From: Anastrepha obliqua
Lineage: Eukaryota; Arthropoda; Insecta; Diptera; Tephritidae
Assembly (NCBI RefSeq): GCF_027943255.1
Contig: NC_072893.1
Span: forward strand, 125,549,784 to 125,613,783
DNA: 64,000 nucleotides
Direction of reading: 5' to 3'
Part shown: piece by piece, positions 34,336-47,600 of the stretch
Numbering within the stretch: the stretch's first letter is position 1
Layout: the number at the start of each line of letters is the position of its first letter
Position numbers and translations under genes: made by a program
Notes under the pieces: model-generated
The model's input: only the letters and a program-made list of their open reading frames with translations
Database searches by the model: none
What the model was told of the DNA's origin: nothing

Positions 34336-35838
34336 GCTGTCTAAGCAAAACTCACACACAGCAATACAAGTAAAAGCAAGAAAATAGGTGGAAGAAGCAG
34401 AAAGCATACTATAGAAAAAGATAAAAATATAAAAATAAAAAAATAAAAAATAAAAAAATAAAAAAAAATTAAAAAAAAAATTAAAATAAAAATATACATA
34501 CATACAATATACTGCTATCAATACCAAGAGGCCATAAATGATAAAACAAATGCGAATACAAATATATACACCAACATATACATAAATTTACGATAAATAC
34601 AGTTTAAGCATAAAAACGATTCTAAAATTTAGAACAACAAAAACAAAAAGCGAGAATAAAAAAACTACCAGATAATTAATACCATAATCAAACCAAAGTT
34701 CCGCGCTTTAGCAAAGGCAAACGCAAAATTCAAATAGCAAAAGAAATTATTTTTAGAAATAAAAAATTAAAAGTGAAAAAATGAGAAAATATTATATTAA
34801 AACACAAGAACCTTGACATACAAAAAAAGGCAACAAAAATGCCACTAATAAAGTAAAAATAATAGTCAAAAAAAAATTGATCAACGTGATAAGGCATGTG
34901 AAGGATAACAATAAAGAAGGTGCACAGAAGCACCACTTCACACACACATCAACATACACAAGCGCGAAAGCAAAGGAACAGACTTACTTACACATACAGA
35001 AATACATATAAATGCACACATACATACATACAAACACTCATACAAAATGGAAATTAATTAATATTAAAGAGAAAAGCAAGCAAAATTGAACGTCCATGTT
35101 AACTAAATCCTGTCGTCGCTATAATAATAAAGCACACAATAAAACGTATTACACACACACATCTGCAACGTGTAGGTGTATTAAAGATTGGTTGGATTGT
35201 ACATAGGCGCCGATAGGAGCTCCATCTAACACATAACCACAATCACTTATTTAAGTTTTTGAAGTGAAACTTCTTAGGCGTCGATGGACGAGCGAGAATG
35301 GAGAGTAAAATTTCAAGGCCATGCAACGTTTTGGGCATTTTCGTTCCGCGAGAGAGAAAAACATATAACATAGAGGAAAAGGGGAGAGAGAGCTATTCCT
35401 TATATAATATATATCTTGGATACGCTTTAGGCCATTTTTCCTGAGTTTTTCCTTGTGGTTGCTATTTTCTAGTGAGAAATAACACTGCCTACTTTTTGGC
35501 GCTTGTTAGTTGGTGCAAACTTGAAGGAAATATATTTTTGGTGCCTACTTTTTGGCGTTATATTTCCTTGGTGCCTACTGTTTGGGGCGTTTTTTGGTCC
35601 CAATTTTTTTGGCGTTTTTGTTTTTGGTACCTACTTTTTGGCGCTTATTTCCGTTTCCTGGCTAGTGATTGTGCGTACTATAAAATGCTATCCATTCCGG
35701 CGTCGGATTTATTGGTACTACCTTGCGGTAATTTTAGCCGTTGCTGTGGTCCTGGAATCGCTGCGTTTGTGCGGGTGATAAACGCTCCGAGCTCAAACAA
35801 CTCTCTCTACATCCTGTCATCGCTTGCGTTCATATGTA
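34336..35838. other. 3' UTR and flank of cobalamin-family gene
   Basis: A-rich sequence with many AATAAA words follows the stop; the A-rich start (34425-34500) is made of AAATAAAAA units. A signal-like AATAAA lies at about 35126-35131. No gene is seen. From 35495 to 35650 the words GCCTACTTTTTGGCG and close variants recur four or more times, a small tandem array. Confidence 0.4.
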
Positions 35839-36375
35839 CGAGGGTCGTTTGAAAAGTCCGTGAAAAGTCAAAAAGATGGCACTACTAGCCCGGATCGAGC
35901 TTATATTAGTTAGTAGCTTTTCTGGGAAGATCACACACCTAGATTCAGCCAGATCGGTATATTTCTTTGTGTTTGGAACTCGTTTGAATCTAAAATGTCG
36001 AGTGATTTTCCTGTCCCATCACGACAACACAGAAGCTAACGCCTCAGCAGTTGTGGCCGCAAAATTAATGGAAATTGGGTTCCAACTCGTTCCAAATCGC
36101 CCCTATTCTCCAGACTTGGCTTCCTCGGATCCCTCAGACTACTATTTTACCATCACGACAAGGCAACAGCTCACGCCTCAGCAGTTGTGGTCGCAAAATT
36201 AATGGAAAAGGGTTCTAACTTATTTCACTTCGTCACACTTCTCTAGATTTGGTTCCTTCGCATCCCTCGGACTATTATTTGTTCCCCAATTTGAAAAAAA
36301 GGCCACCAAAATAAAAAAGGTTTACTCCAAACAATTAAGTTGTTATTTTTGAAAGAACTCTTCAAACGACCCACG
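35839..36375 (+). mobile_element. Short mariner copy with internal tandem duplication
   Basis: TIRs CGAGGGTCGTTTGAAAAG and its near complement CTCTTCAAACGACCCACG are flanked by TA. On the plus strand a transposase fragment includes SHHDNTEANASAVVAAKLME followed by a NRPYSPDLASSDPSDYYF block (second and third catalytic regions). Directly after it, the same region is repeated in another frame (HHDKATAHASAVVVAKLME, about 36148-36290). The N-terminal DNA-binding part and first catalytic block are gone. It is inactive. Confidence 0.8.
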
Positions 36376-39167
36376 TACTACACATAAAATTCGCGCTCTC
36401 CGTAGCTTAGCATGCAATATTGTTGTTGTTGCAGCAGATCATTTAAACCATGTCTAGAATCGTTACCCCAACAGCTAACGTCGTCGGTTTCATCTACCGG
36501 TAGCCTCTTGAAACGAGCTTTTCTGTCGGAATCAAAAAACAACACTAAACACGAAAGTAATATTAGATGACCGGCTAACGGTTTTTAGCGCATCTGTACT
36601 CTAGACGCGCGCACCGAGAAGGAGAGCAAGTTGTCAAAGCGTATTAAAACAGGCGATGGAAGTCGAGTTTAGAGCTCTCGTCATCACCGAAGAACTTGCT
36701 TAATAGCTTCAACTTTTCTCTATCTCCTACCATTTGCTATTCATTGTAAACTCGACATGCCGTCAATCGAGCCAGACACTCTTTAGAGACTCATAGAGCT
36801 GGTTGAAATCTCTGAATGTGATTCCACAGCTTTGGCCCGCATAAGCTCTACATTGCTCGCGACTTTTGCCTTGCAATTTTATTGAAATCTTCGAATATCT
36901 TGGAAGTTAACTTTTCAGCATTCAGCCTCGACAAGACTGTGTGATATGCTCCTTTACCCTCCACTGTTTCTATATTTTCTCTGCACTTTGTGAGGTCCTC
37001 GAAATAGCCAAATTTCTCGAATCACGTTTTTTCGAACGCAGCATATTTTCAAACGACTATTTGATGAAATTTTTTCATTAATGTCTCTCTTCCACGGCCT
37101 TCTGGCACAATAAACCCAACTGCCGCAAAGATTGTAGGCAGATAAGAATAAAATTCGCGATCAATGTTTTCATTGAGCCACAGAATCTCCAGATTGAGAG
37201 AGAGAGAAAGGAAACTCTAAACATCCGATAGCTACGGGAACTTTCTCTCAATTATTTGAGAAGATTTCGCAGGTTGCTTAAAGCAGCCATGTACAAATGA
37301 TTCAGACCCAACTAGCAGATCTAGTTTGTTTGTGATTTTTTTCGTCGAAGTCACTGGTCTGCAATTCTCAGCATACTTATGACAAGTTTCAAAATAAGCG
37401 ATGTGAGCAAACTGAATATAAATTTCAAAAATTTCATTCTCAAAACTATTAGCGATATAGAATCTGGTGGCATAATAGACACAAATACGCGATTGCCCAT
37501 ACACTTATACATACAAATAACAAGTAATGAAACGTTAACAGTGCATGCAAATTAAAAAGGCACTACGCGCAATAAAAGCATCTAATTTTGATAACATTTT
37601 AAGTTGATAAAAATCAGAATAACGCGAGAAGCAAATAAAAAGCGTGTTAGATATATAAAATACTAAACAAAAATTGCTTAAATGCGAAGTAAATAATATA
37701 TTTATTTAAATAAATCATAGGTATGATATACTACTATATACGATAAAACAACAAAGAAATATATTCAAAATTTAGCAATTTAAGCAAAATATGAATATTC
37801 AGCAGCGATAAGCAATTAAAGTATAAAAGAGCGCAGCATAAGCAAGCAAAAAATATTTTTTATTAAACAAAAAATAATTAGCTAAATGTTTAAGCGTTTA
37901 TTAATTAAGCTGAAATGTGTGAAAAAGAAATAAAAATTAGTTGTTAAAGGAAAAGCATGCAGAAGAATTTATAAAAAAAATATTAATTATTTTTACTATA
38001 ATTTTATTTGCTCTATTAGATTTTATTTAGACATTATTTTTCCGCACACATATTTTTGAAAACCAAAATGTTAAATATGAATTGTTTACAAAGATATATT
38101 TTTATTGAAATTATTGTTTTTTAGTTGCTTAACTTTTAGTTTGGAAAAATTGTATGTTGAATTAAAAAAAACAAAAAATATTTCTTGTTATTTCCAATAT
38201 TTTTAATATTAAATTAATTGCTGCATATAATTTTATAATTTTTTTTTGTTTTTTTGTATAAACCTGATTTTTTTAAATTTTTTTTTTAACTCTTTATTGT
38301 TTCACCGATATCTCCCCTTTCTAGCGCTGTTTGGTTTGCTACTATTGTATTAATTTTTAATATTTTTAAATTTTTTCTATTATTTATTTATTTTTGTTTT
38401 TTGATTTCTTGCCACTTTGTACTTTTGTCTACAAACTAAAATTATCTACAATTAAAACTATACACGAATGCCCACATTTTCAACTTATATCGAAGCAATC
38501 ATGTACTCACCCCACTATACGTGCAAATACACATACGTACATACATACATGCATGCAGGAATGTATGTAGATATGTGTGTGCAAAAATTAAAGTATATTA
38601 TCCCGAATTATGCTACAACTATTTACCTATATTAGCCACCGCAAATCCCCTTAAAATACGCTATCGCTCTAACTATGTACGTAAGTATTTCAGTTTGTAG
38701 TAGAACTTCGTAGTCCAGCTCCACACACACACACGCACATAAGTCAGTGAACTACTAATACTCGAATGCAACGCTGTAAAGGAAGTAACCCATGCCGCCA
38801 TATAAGTAACGTAGGATTATAGTAGTCCGCTCTGCTTAACTTAACTATTGACTTCATATAAATATGTATGTATGTATTCGTGGGCACGCCCTATTCTATT
38901 TATGCTTAACATATTATATTTAAATAATTATGAAAATAATAGTCTGTGAAAAAAAATAAAATAAAATAAACGTTAAGAGCAAAAGCGTGACTTGATACAA
39001 AATTAAACTATTAAAAGGATTACCCTTATAATGAAAACCATTTAAGTAAAATAAAAAGTAAGTTACATAATTCAAAAGCAGTAGCTTGCAACTGCAATGT
39101 GAAAATAAATATTTTTTGAAAAGCTTTTTGAAATTTTTTCTATTTAATTTTAATATTTTAAATGCAT
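36376..39167. other. Intergenic, AT-rich, with small LINE-like pieces
   Basis: At 36420-36445 a GTTGTTGTTG tract resembles a LINE tail, and 36605-36640 (GCACCGAGAAGGAGAGCAAG) matches 57465-57490 inside a Jockey-like fragment, so 36420-36700 probably holds short minus-strand LINE remnants. From 37500 the sequence is very AT-rich, with A-rich simple sequence, a CATACATACATACATG-type run near 38535 and CACACACACAC near 38725. No gene is seen. Confidence 0.35.
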
Positions 39168-39543
39168 GAAAATAATTTAAAGCAGGGAAATAAATAATAA
39201 AATTGAAAAATAAGCTTTATTTTCTAATTTAAATATTTAAAAATAATTTAAAGCCGATAAAAATTGAATAAAATTTAAAAACAAGCTTTAATTTCAAATT
39301 TAAATATTTAAAAAAAATTTAAAGCTGAGAAAACTTAATAAAATTTAATTTAAAATTTTAATATTCAAAAATAATTTAAAGCAGAGAAAATTAAATAAAA
39401 TTTAATTTTAGATTTAAATAATTAAAAATAATTTAAAGTAGAGAAAATTTAATAAAATTGGGAAATAAACTTTAATTTCAAATTTAAATATTCAAAAATA
39501 AGTTAAAGCAGAGAGAATTTGATAAAATTTAAAAGCTGATTGA
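39168..39543. repeat. Six tandem units of a 57-72 bp AT-rich repeat
   Basis: Units begin near 39170, 39241, 39310, 39367, 39424 and 39494. Each starts AAAATAATTTAAAG followed by CAGAGAAAATTTAATAAAATT with small changes. The last copy is partial. Identity falls gradually along the array. Confidence 0.7.
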
Positions 39544-39726
39544 AAATGCATTTCTTTTAATAAAAAAAAAAAACATTTTTTTACTACAATATAATGCCTT
39601 CAACGAGCTTTTTATATCTTTTATTTGTGAGTACAACAATAACCTTTTTTGGCACTATTTGATTTAGAAAATATATTTCATATACTTTTTGTAAACCAAA
39701 ATATCATGCAATTTTTTGTCTGCAGT

Positions 39727-40075
39727 AAAGCAATTACTTTAAAAACTAAATTAACAAAAATAGCATAGAAATTTTCGTCTCGGATAAAGCAATTACTTTA
39801 AAATCTAAATTTTTGTTAAAATATTTTACAAATTAAAAAATATGATAAAATCTTTTGCCTGCAGTAAAGCAATTACTTTAAAAACTATTTTTTTTAATTT
39901 TTTTAAATGGTTTAATTTAAAAATTATTTTTTAGCTTAAAAAAATTAGAAAAAAATATCAAACGTTTTTTGTCTTCAGTAAAGTAATTACTTTAAGAACT
40001 ATACTTTTAAAAATTAAAAAAAAAATTTAAACAAAAATAGCATAAAAATTTTGCCAGAAGTAAAGCAATTACTTT
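39727..40075. repeat. Five copies of a palindromic AAAG(C/T)AATTACTTT word
   Basis: The 14-bp word lies at 39727-39740, 39786-39799, 39866-39879, 39980-39993 and 40062-40075. Four copies read AAAGCAATTACTTT and one (39980) reads the perfect palindrome AAAGTAATTACTTT. In four of the five copies it is preceded by AGT, and it is usually followed by AAAA. Spacings are 59, 80, 114 and 82 bp. The AATTA core is also a homeodomain-type site, but function is unknown. Confidence 0.7.
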
Positions 40076-40759
40076 AAAACTAAATCTTTGCTTAAAAATT
40101 CAAAAAATAATAAAATAAAAATTAAATCCAACATTTTTTAAATAAAAATTTTGCTGAAAAATATTTTTCGTATCAAAAATAAATGCAAAAATTGTTAAGT
40201 TTACACCAAAACAAAAAAAATATATTTAGCGACAAATAAAAAAAGGAAATAAAGTAATTTTTGCAAGAAAGCGTTTTTTTTTTTTGGTAATTTCGAATAA
40301 AAAAAACTGTAAACAATAAAATAAATCAAAATAAGTTAAATTAATTCAATTTTACTGGCAAACTTTTTTTTTTTTAAGATGTATTTTTATTTTTTATAAC
40401 TTGCAGTGAAAAATGTTTTAAAGCTAAGAGTTTTCGCTGCTAAATAACTACATTTAATATAATTAAAAAAATTATAGAGAAAATAAATATGTAATTATGA
40501 TTAAGCGAAAAATCAAGTTGTTTTCATTAAATTGTTTTTGTGTTTACACATAAAAATGTGCAAAAGAAAAGAAATCGTAAGTACTGACAAAAACTGGATG
40601 ACAGATTTTTTTCCGCAAGCAACTTTTGCTCAACGAAGAAGCATGCGGCCCAAGAGCTTTAAATAGGTAAATAAAGCTGCGATTAGTGGTGCCCAAGCCA
40701 GAACACCATAGCCGTAACCAGAGCTATAGCCACAAAAGCATTACTACAAAAGCGTCAGC
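40076..40759. other. AT-rich intergenic sequence
   Basis: A- and T-run rich DNA; no gene or named repeat recognised. Confidence 0.4.
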
Positions 40760-41610
40760 CTTTCTAAATAGGCAAAAATCATGAATGTTGAGATGATTCC
40801 GCCTCATTCTCCATACAGCTGATGCGAGCTAGTTTCAATTCTCGCCCCGCGGCTGGTATCCTGTAAAACCATCTACGATTCGAGAGCTGAGATTTTGTTA
40901 ACCTCAGAAGATCGCTCGAGCGCCCCGATCCACGCGTGGCCAGAAGGATTTTGCGACCTTACAAGTTTGTGTACTAAGTTAACGCGAAGTCCATTTTTCT
41001 AGGAGCAAACCGCAGGTGGTCCAGGGGATCCCAATCGTCGCTCTTCGCGGGGACATCACCTCACATGTTCCTTGTTTGGTCAGCTCATCTGCTCATCCAC
41101 AGTTTCCCGCAATGTCACTGTGACCAGGCACCCAGAAAAGCCTTATGTCGATAATTCGGATACAATCGAAAATGAAGCAAGTCACTCCCGGACCAGTTTC
41201 GCATGTACCATCATTGACCCGAGGTCTCTAATTTCCGGTTACTTTCTTGACAGTTAATACGCATGTGAGTAGCCAAGCAGCTGCTTCTTTGATTGGAACA
41301 CACTGCAGTGGTCCGATAACCTGAATTTGAGTCTAACGTGGAGCTCCAAATTCGAGCCATCCGTGAACAGGTACCCAGTTCCCAGGCCCTGTCTCAAAGT
41401 GTGGGCTACACCCGTCCGCCTTCCCTTGATGGAATGTGAGTGGAGAATGTTCCGCTGGGACTAAGCGAGGGTGTACATTGATCCGTCGACAGGGGTATGA
41501 ACCCAAAGTTTCTTAGGATATTTGAGTGTCCACAGGTGAGGCAGAGTCTATAGCCCGTTCCCCTCAGTCTGATTGCGGTACGTGCAGCGGCAGTTTTGCC
41601 TGCGATGTCT
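40760..41610 (-). mobile_element. RNase H to zinc-knuckle part of an I/R1-like LINE, decayed
   Basis: Minus-strand translation gives LFTDGSNLELHVRLKF, SVFQSKKQLLGYSHAY, LFWVPGHSDIAGN, ADELTKQGT and a DWDPLDHLRFA block, then SCMENEAESSQH near the 3' end. These are the ribonuclease H and terminal Cys-His blocks in the right order. Many stops and frameshifts are present. Its GC content stands out in the AT-rich desert. Confidence 0.7.
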
Positions 41611-44600
41611 AAATTACAAAAATAATGTTTTTAACATGTTTTTAAGCACTAAGGTTTAATTATTTAAATTTTTTTTATAAAAAAAAAGTCTTTAATATGT
41701 TTTTAAGCACGAAGTTTTTGTAACTTTTTTTATTTTTTAATTGAAGTTATTAAAAAAATATATTTTTTTTAAATAAACCTATTTTTTTTGCAATTTTTTT
41801 AATTAAAAAATCTTTTTTTTTGTAATTTTTTACATATTTCTTTTTAAATTTCCTTTTATTTCCTTTTAATTTTTTATTTTTATAATTATTTTTATTTTGT
41901 TTTAATATTTTTAATTTTTTTTTAATCTTTTTTATTTTTTTTAATTTTTTTTAACCTTTTTTTAAGTTTTTTTTTTTTGTTTGAGTGATTTTTGCTCCTT
42001 TTTTAATTGTTTTTTCTAATTATTTTTTAATTTTTATTTTGAATTTTTTTTTATATTTTGTTTATGAATTTTTTATTATTATTTTTTTTAATTTTATATT
42101 CATTTTTTTAAACTTTTTTTTTAACTTTTTTTTACCACTTGTGTGATTTTTGCCCCTTACTTGCTATGAGTCCCATCCCATCAATCCGTATTGTTAAATA
42201 AATACACAAACAAATTTTTGTATTTTTTCGCTTTTCGTTTATATTTTTATTTATATATTTTTTATATTTTTTGTATTTGCATTTCGAATTTATGCTTTAT
42301 ATGTTTCATATTTTTTTGTTTTTTCCTTTTTTGCTTTTTTACTTTCCCTTTATCGACACAATAATAATTTAATAATTTAATTTTTTTTTTGGTTTTGCTT
42401 TACACAAGTTCGCAGTTCTCACCGACCGAAAGTCACGTCACCAAATTTTTAAGAATTTTGTTTTTGTTTTTGCGTTAAATATTTCGCATACATGTTCTAT
42501 AAATATTTGAATGCGTGTATTTGGGTGTGATTACATAGTTGCTTTTTTGGACACTTTTCCACATTTTTTTTTTATTATTCATACTTGTTTTATGGTATTA
42601 CATATTTGTTTATAAATTTTCCGAATTTCGTTACCATACATAATTTTATAAATTTTGATACATTTTCATAGTTTTAGGGCCTATATGGATGTTTTTAGGT
42701 GTGGCTGTTATACAATAACTACGCGATTATTATTAATCATTAATTGTAATAATAAATTAATTTCTTTAATTAAATATAATTTTCTTTTATTTAAGTCTAT
42801 AGACAGCAGCAAATAATGTTGGTAATTAACAGCGCAAATGAGGCGAAAAATCCTTGCGTATAACTTGACTTTGTTGCTGGTAAATGTGTTGCAAATTATT
42901 GCAGAACTCCCTAACTTTTCTCTGACAGTTTGAGGTACAGGGTGCATTGCCACACAATTAACCGTTTACTTAATAAGCAATTGAATACTTAAACAATGCT
43001 TGGAATTGCGTCAAAATCAGTTTATCGGAAAAAGCTAAAATGAATGCCAGCATTTTCAGTTTTTTCTTTTTTTCTCTAGAAGTACGTACCCTTTTCGCTG
43101 ACTGTAAATTCCACTGAATTATTGCAAAGTGCACAACACGAAGTTGAGTTATTTGTTATTATTATTGTTGTTTCTTCGCTATTAAGTAATTAACATACTA
43201 AATTAAGCTACAGCACTGAGTTAAACTTAAAAAATATTTGTTTATATGGATTTCCATTTGTGTGTATGTACTTCAACAGTAATCGATTACCTAATGTAAA
43301 ATACATACATTTTTTCCACTTCTTTTAATATAAATATTTTAATTTCGTATGCAATTAAACGTTCATTGAACATTGCGTATATATATCGTACATATGTAAT
43401 TATTTAATAATTTATTGTAGTTGTTGTAGATACTCGCTATTAAACGTTTTCTGCGAAATTAATTTTACAATCGTATTTAAATTTAATAAAATATTTTTTC
43501 TATACATAGACACAATTTGTTTTTTTTAATTACTAGTAAAACCTAATCAATTTTACTTCTCTTTGTCAATGTTCGGATGTGTGGACATGGCGAATTGGTT
43601 GGTTAGTCATGTGCAGGCGAGGTGTTGGATGTTTGTACACAAGCAAATAATAAAAAATAAAATTTATATTGTTTCTAGCAAAATTTTAAAGGCCACAGAA
43701 ATATTAAAAAAAAAATGCTCATAAACTTAAAACAAATTTCAAGTTCAAGTTGCGCAAAAATTATCCCAGTTGAAATTCTTTCAACTTTTATTTACAGTCT
43801 TAGAGGAAATTTTAACGAAAATAAAAATCATTCAAGCAGTAAGCCAGAATAATCAAGCGCAGCAAAATTTTATATCGGTTCATTCTGTTTTATAATTTTA
43901 GCAGAAAGTTTCCAAAAATGTAATTTATACCGGAATAAAGAAATTTATTTATGATCTTAAATAAAATTTGCATTAAATTAGCAGCAATAAAACATAAAAA
44001 GCACAGAAAAATTGTATGCCAGTTTTTGCAAAAGACCAGCAAAGGACAAATTTGAAATTTTTGGCGTCATTTCGATATACTTCCTGCCAGTTTTCGAAAA
44101 TAGTTTTAAAATTATACAACGGAATAAAAAATGTAAATTTAATATGAAATTGTGCAATAAATTCAACAATAAATTTCAACAAAATTATTCTTTTATGTTC
44201 AGTAGTATAAAGTCCTTTAGAGTTACATGTTTTGAACTGGTATTGAAAAATTGTCAACTTTAGGTTGAAATGTTTGCCCAGAGAGAGGAAACTTGGAGAG
44301 GAGAGAGGGCACACTTGGATGAAAATAATATTCGTCCTTGGTGATAAATTTAATGATAGCTTCCTTTAATTAAAAACAAATAAAAAAATAAAAAAATTTA
44401 ATTAAAAAAATAATAAAAGATTTAATTAAAATATAAAAAAAAAATTTACTTAAAACAAATAAAAAAAATTTTATTAAAAAAGAAGATAAATTAATTAAAA
44501 CAAAATTAAATAAAAAAATCTAATAAAAAACTTTATTTAAATAAAATAAAAAAAAATTTATTAAAAAAAGTAAAACAAAATTAATTAAAAAAAATAAAAA

Positions 44601-47600
44601 TATATTAATTTAAACAAAAAAAACATTAATGAAAAAATTTAATAAAAAATTTAATTAATAAAAAAAAAACAAATAAAAAAACATAAAAGAATTAAAAGAA
44701 TTAAAAAACAAAAATTAAAAATAAAATAGAAAAAAATTAATAAATAAAAAATTAAAAAGACGAAATGAGCCCTTTTAGTTGATTTTTATAGCAAAAAATG
44801 TTACACCAGATTTTATACCAGTTTAATGAGAAACTTTTCTACATAGCTTTTGTTCGATTTCCTGCACTTTTTAGCATATTTTCAAATATGAATGCATATT
44901 GCAAGCTAATACAAGTTTTCTTTAAAATTAGTAATGCCTTTTTGTCAAATTTACTCGAGTACAAAATAACAGCATATTTAAACGATCCCTCAAAACACTA
45001 ATCTGGAAATTAAAAAAAATCAAAAAATTTACACAAAACTTTGTATGCCAGATATCAGACAGAGCGCTTTAAAACTACATTATGCTGTTCTACACCATTT
45101 TTAAATACAAACTGCTTCTTAGAACAAAAAAAAAATTATAAAAAAAATTTTATACCAGATTTTAGACCAGTTTTGTAAAAAAAAACACTCGAGACAATTT
45201 TTAGTGTCTGTTACGTAATTTTTGCGCTGTTTCAATTAAATTTCTTGTTTGTATGCGAACATTCTGTACTTATTTACACAAATACATATTTATAGCTGGA
45301 TATTCAAAAGCTCAGCCAGTGGGTATTATATTTTTTTATGGCTTTAATGCACAATTTTTCCTTTTTACAAGGAGTAGTGGGCAGTTTTTTATATTCTTTA
45401 TATATCATATACTTTAACCGCTTTAAAACCACATTAAGCTGTTCTACACCATTTTTGAATACAAATTGCTGCTTAGAACAAAAAAATGGACACAAAATAT
45501 TTTATACCAGATTTTAGACCAGTTTCGTAAAAACGCTCGAGACAATTTTTACTGACTGTTGCGTAATTTTTGCGGCTTTTTCAATTAAATTACTTGCTTG
45601 CATGCAAAAATTCGGTACTTTTTTACACAAATACATATTTATAGCTGGATTTCGAAAAGCTCAGTCAGTGGGGATTATATTTTTTATGGCTTCAACGCAT
45701 AATTTTTCCATTTTATAAGGAGTAGTGAGCAGTTTTTTTATATTGTTTTTATATATTATAAAATTAAACTATAACAACTAAAAATGTCTAACAAATTAAA
45801 ATATATACATATATATTTTTTTTTTTAATTTTCAAAAAGCTATACATATGAGTCTAAACTCATCTTTTGAAAAAAAAAATATTGATAATTTTTCGCTAAC
45901 ATTTGGATTGTCATGTTAAGAATTTACAGTCGATTGGCATTGTTGAAAATCTGTACGCTACTGCTATTACAATTTATTTATTTCATAATAAAATATTATC
46001 TTTGCTAACTTCTCCGCTTCGTTGCGTTCGCACTTAAATACTACATAATTTTATATTTTTCGCTTAACATTTATTCTACACTTCTTAGTTGTCAGCCGGC
46101 TTACCATCTAAGCTAAAGACTAGACTTACAAAATACATTACAATTCCACACAATTAAACAATTAAAGAAAATTGTTTAAATCAGTCAAAAAAAAATCACT
46201 CTTTTAGATGTCGGGAGCAAAAAAATTGTGAATCGATAGTAGAGCAAATTTTTTATAGAAATTTAAAAAAAAGTAAAAAAAAATTATGCGGTTACGCAGA
46301 TAGTTTAAAATTTCAAATTCTAACTTTAAGCCGCGCTTTTTGCCAATATTGCATATATTTTTAATTATGTTAAGTAAATTTCTTGTTCTCCATTATTCCG
46401 AAATCTCAAATACGTTTTGCTTTGTTTTGCTTCTTGCTCTTATACATCGAGTGCCAAATTCCATTATGACTATGTGAAATAATAAAACAAACGCCTGTTT
46501 TTCAATATTTTAGTACTGAAAACAAACGCCAAATGGGTATTATCTTTTCCTCAACTATACAAACAAAAAAATAACTAATGCTATTGTATTCCAAAGCCAG
46601 TTTAGACTAGTTTTTACCTTTACATTAGTCAATGCAACAATTTGTTTATTTATAATACCAATTTTTTTACAGCAACCATTTTTGTAAGTTTCCTTTTTCA
46701 ATACCAGTTACCATAAAGCAGCTATTTAATAAAGCAGCTATTTTATATATTTCTTACAACGTTATTAAATTTACTATGGGTAAGGAACGCTATTATTTTG
46801 GCGCTTAAAACTATTATGCAATTATCAAGCATTATTTTTAGATGATCACGTAGAGTAGGTCACCAGAACCTCAGTTTTCTATTTGTCACAATCTTTTAAT
46901 TACTTTCGTTTTAATGTAATCATAATTTAATTTTCATTGGCCCTGTTTTAAAGTCTTTATAGTTATCCCTTTTACGCTACATATTTTCATTATCTTATCA
47001 TCGAGCGAAACCGTTCAAAGACATAAATACCTACAGACGTACTTAATTGTGTGTGAATTTGTGTATGCATATTTTCATGAGTGGTATGCACGCTTCATAA
47101 GGATTATATGTTATTCAGGTGTGTCATTTTATATTACACTATTATATGGGTCATCCAAAGTTTACGATTTGTAAATGATGCATTTGCATTGAGTATGGAA
47201 ATGTTGGAAAAGCATATATAGTTGCAAAAATTTAGTGACAACGTTTATACCAGTTTCGACCAGTTTTTATACCAGTTTATTACAAGACCTCAAAACCAGT
47301 TTTGAAAAAAACTTTGTGTCAGGCTTACGATTATTGTCGAAAAAATATGTTAATTTCTGCGCAATATAATGTCTCCACATATGTTTCAATTTAAAGCGCG
47401 TCAAATTGATATTCCGAATGCGATGATGCTCAGTTTTTGTGGTTATTTTTACACCAGATTAATCAAATTTAGTATTTATAATAAGAAACATATTTACATA
47501 AATGCTTTACATACGCCTTATGGGTTGAATACAGAATTATCAACTTATAATAATTGCGTGCTGTTTTCGAACCATATTTTTTTTTAGTCATTTCCTTATG

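Noticed and set aside
39160..40080. CRISPR-like array of repeats and spacers
   Set aside because: This is a eukaryotic genome; the repeat word is 14 bp and spacings vary from 59 to 114 bp.
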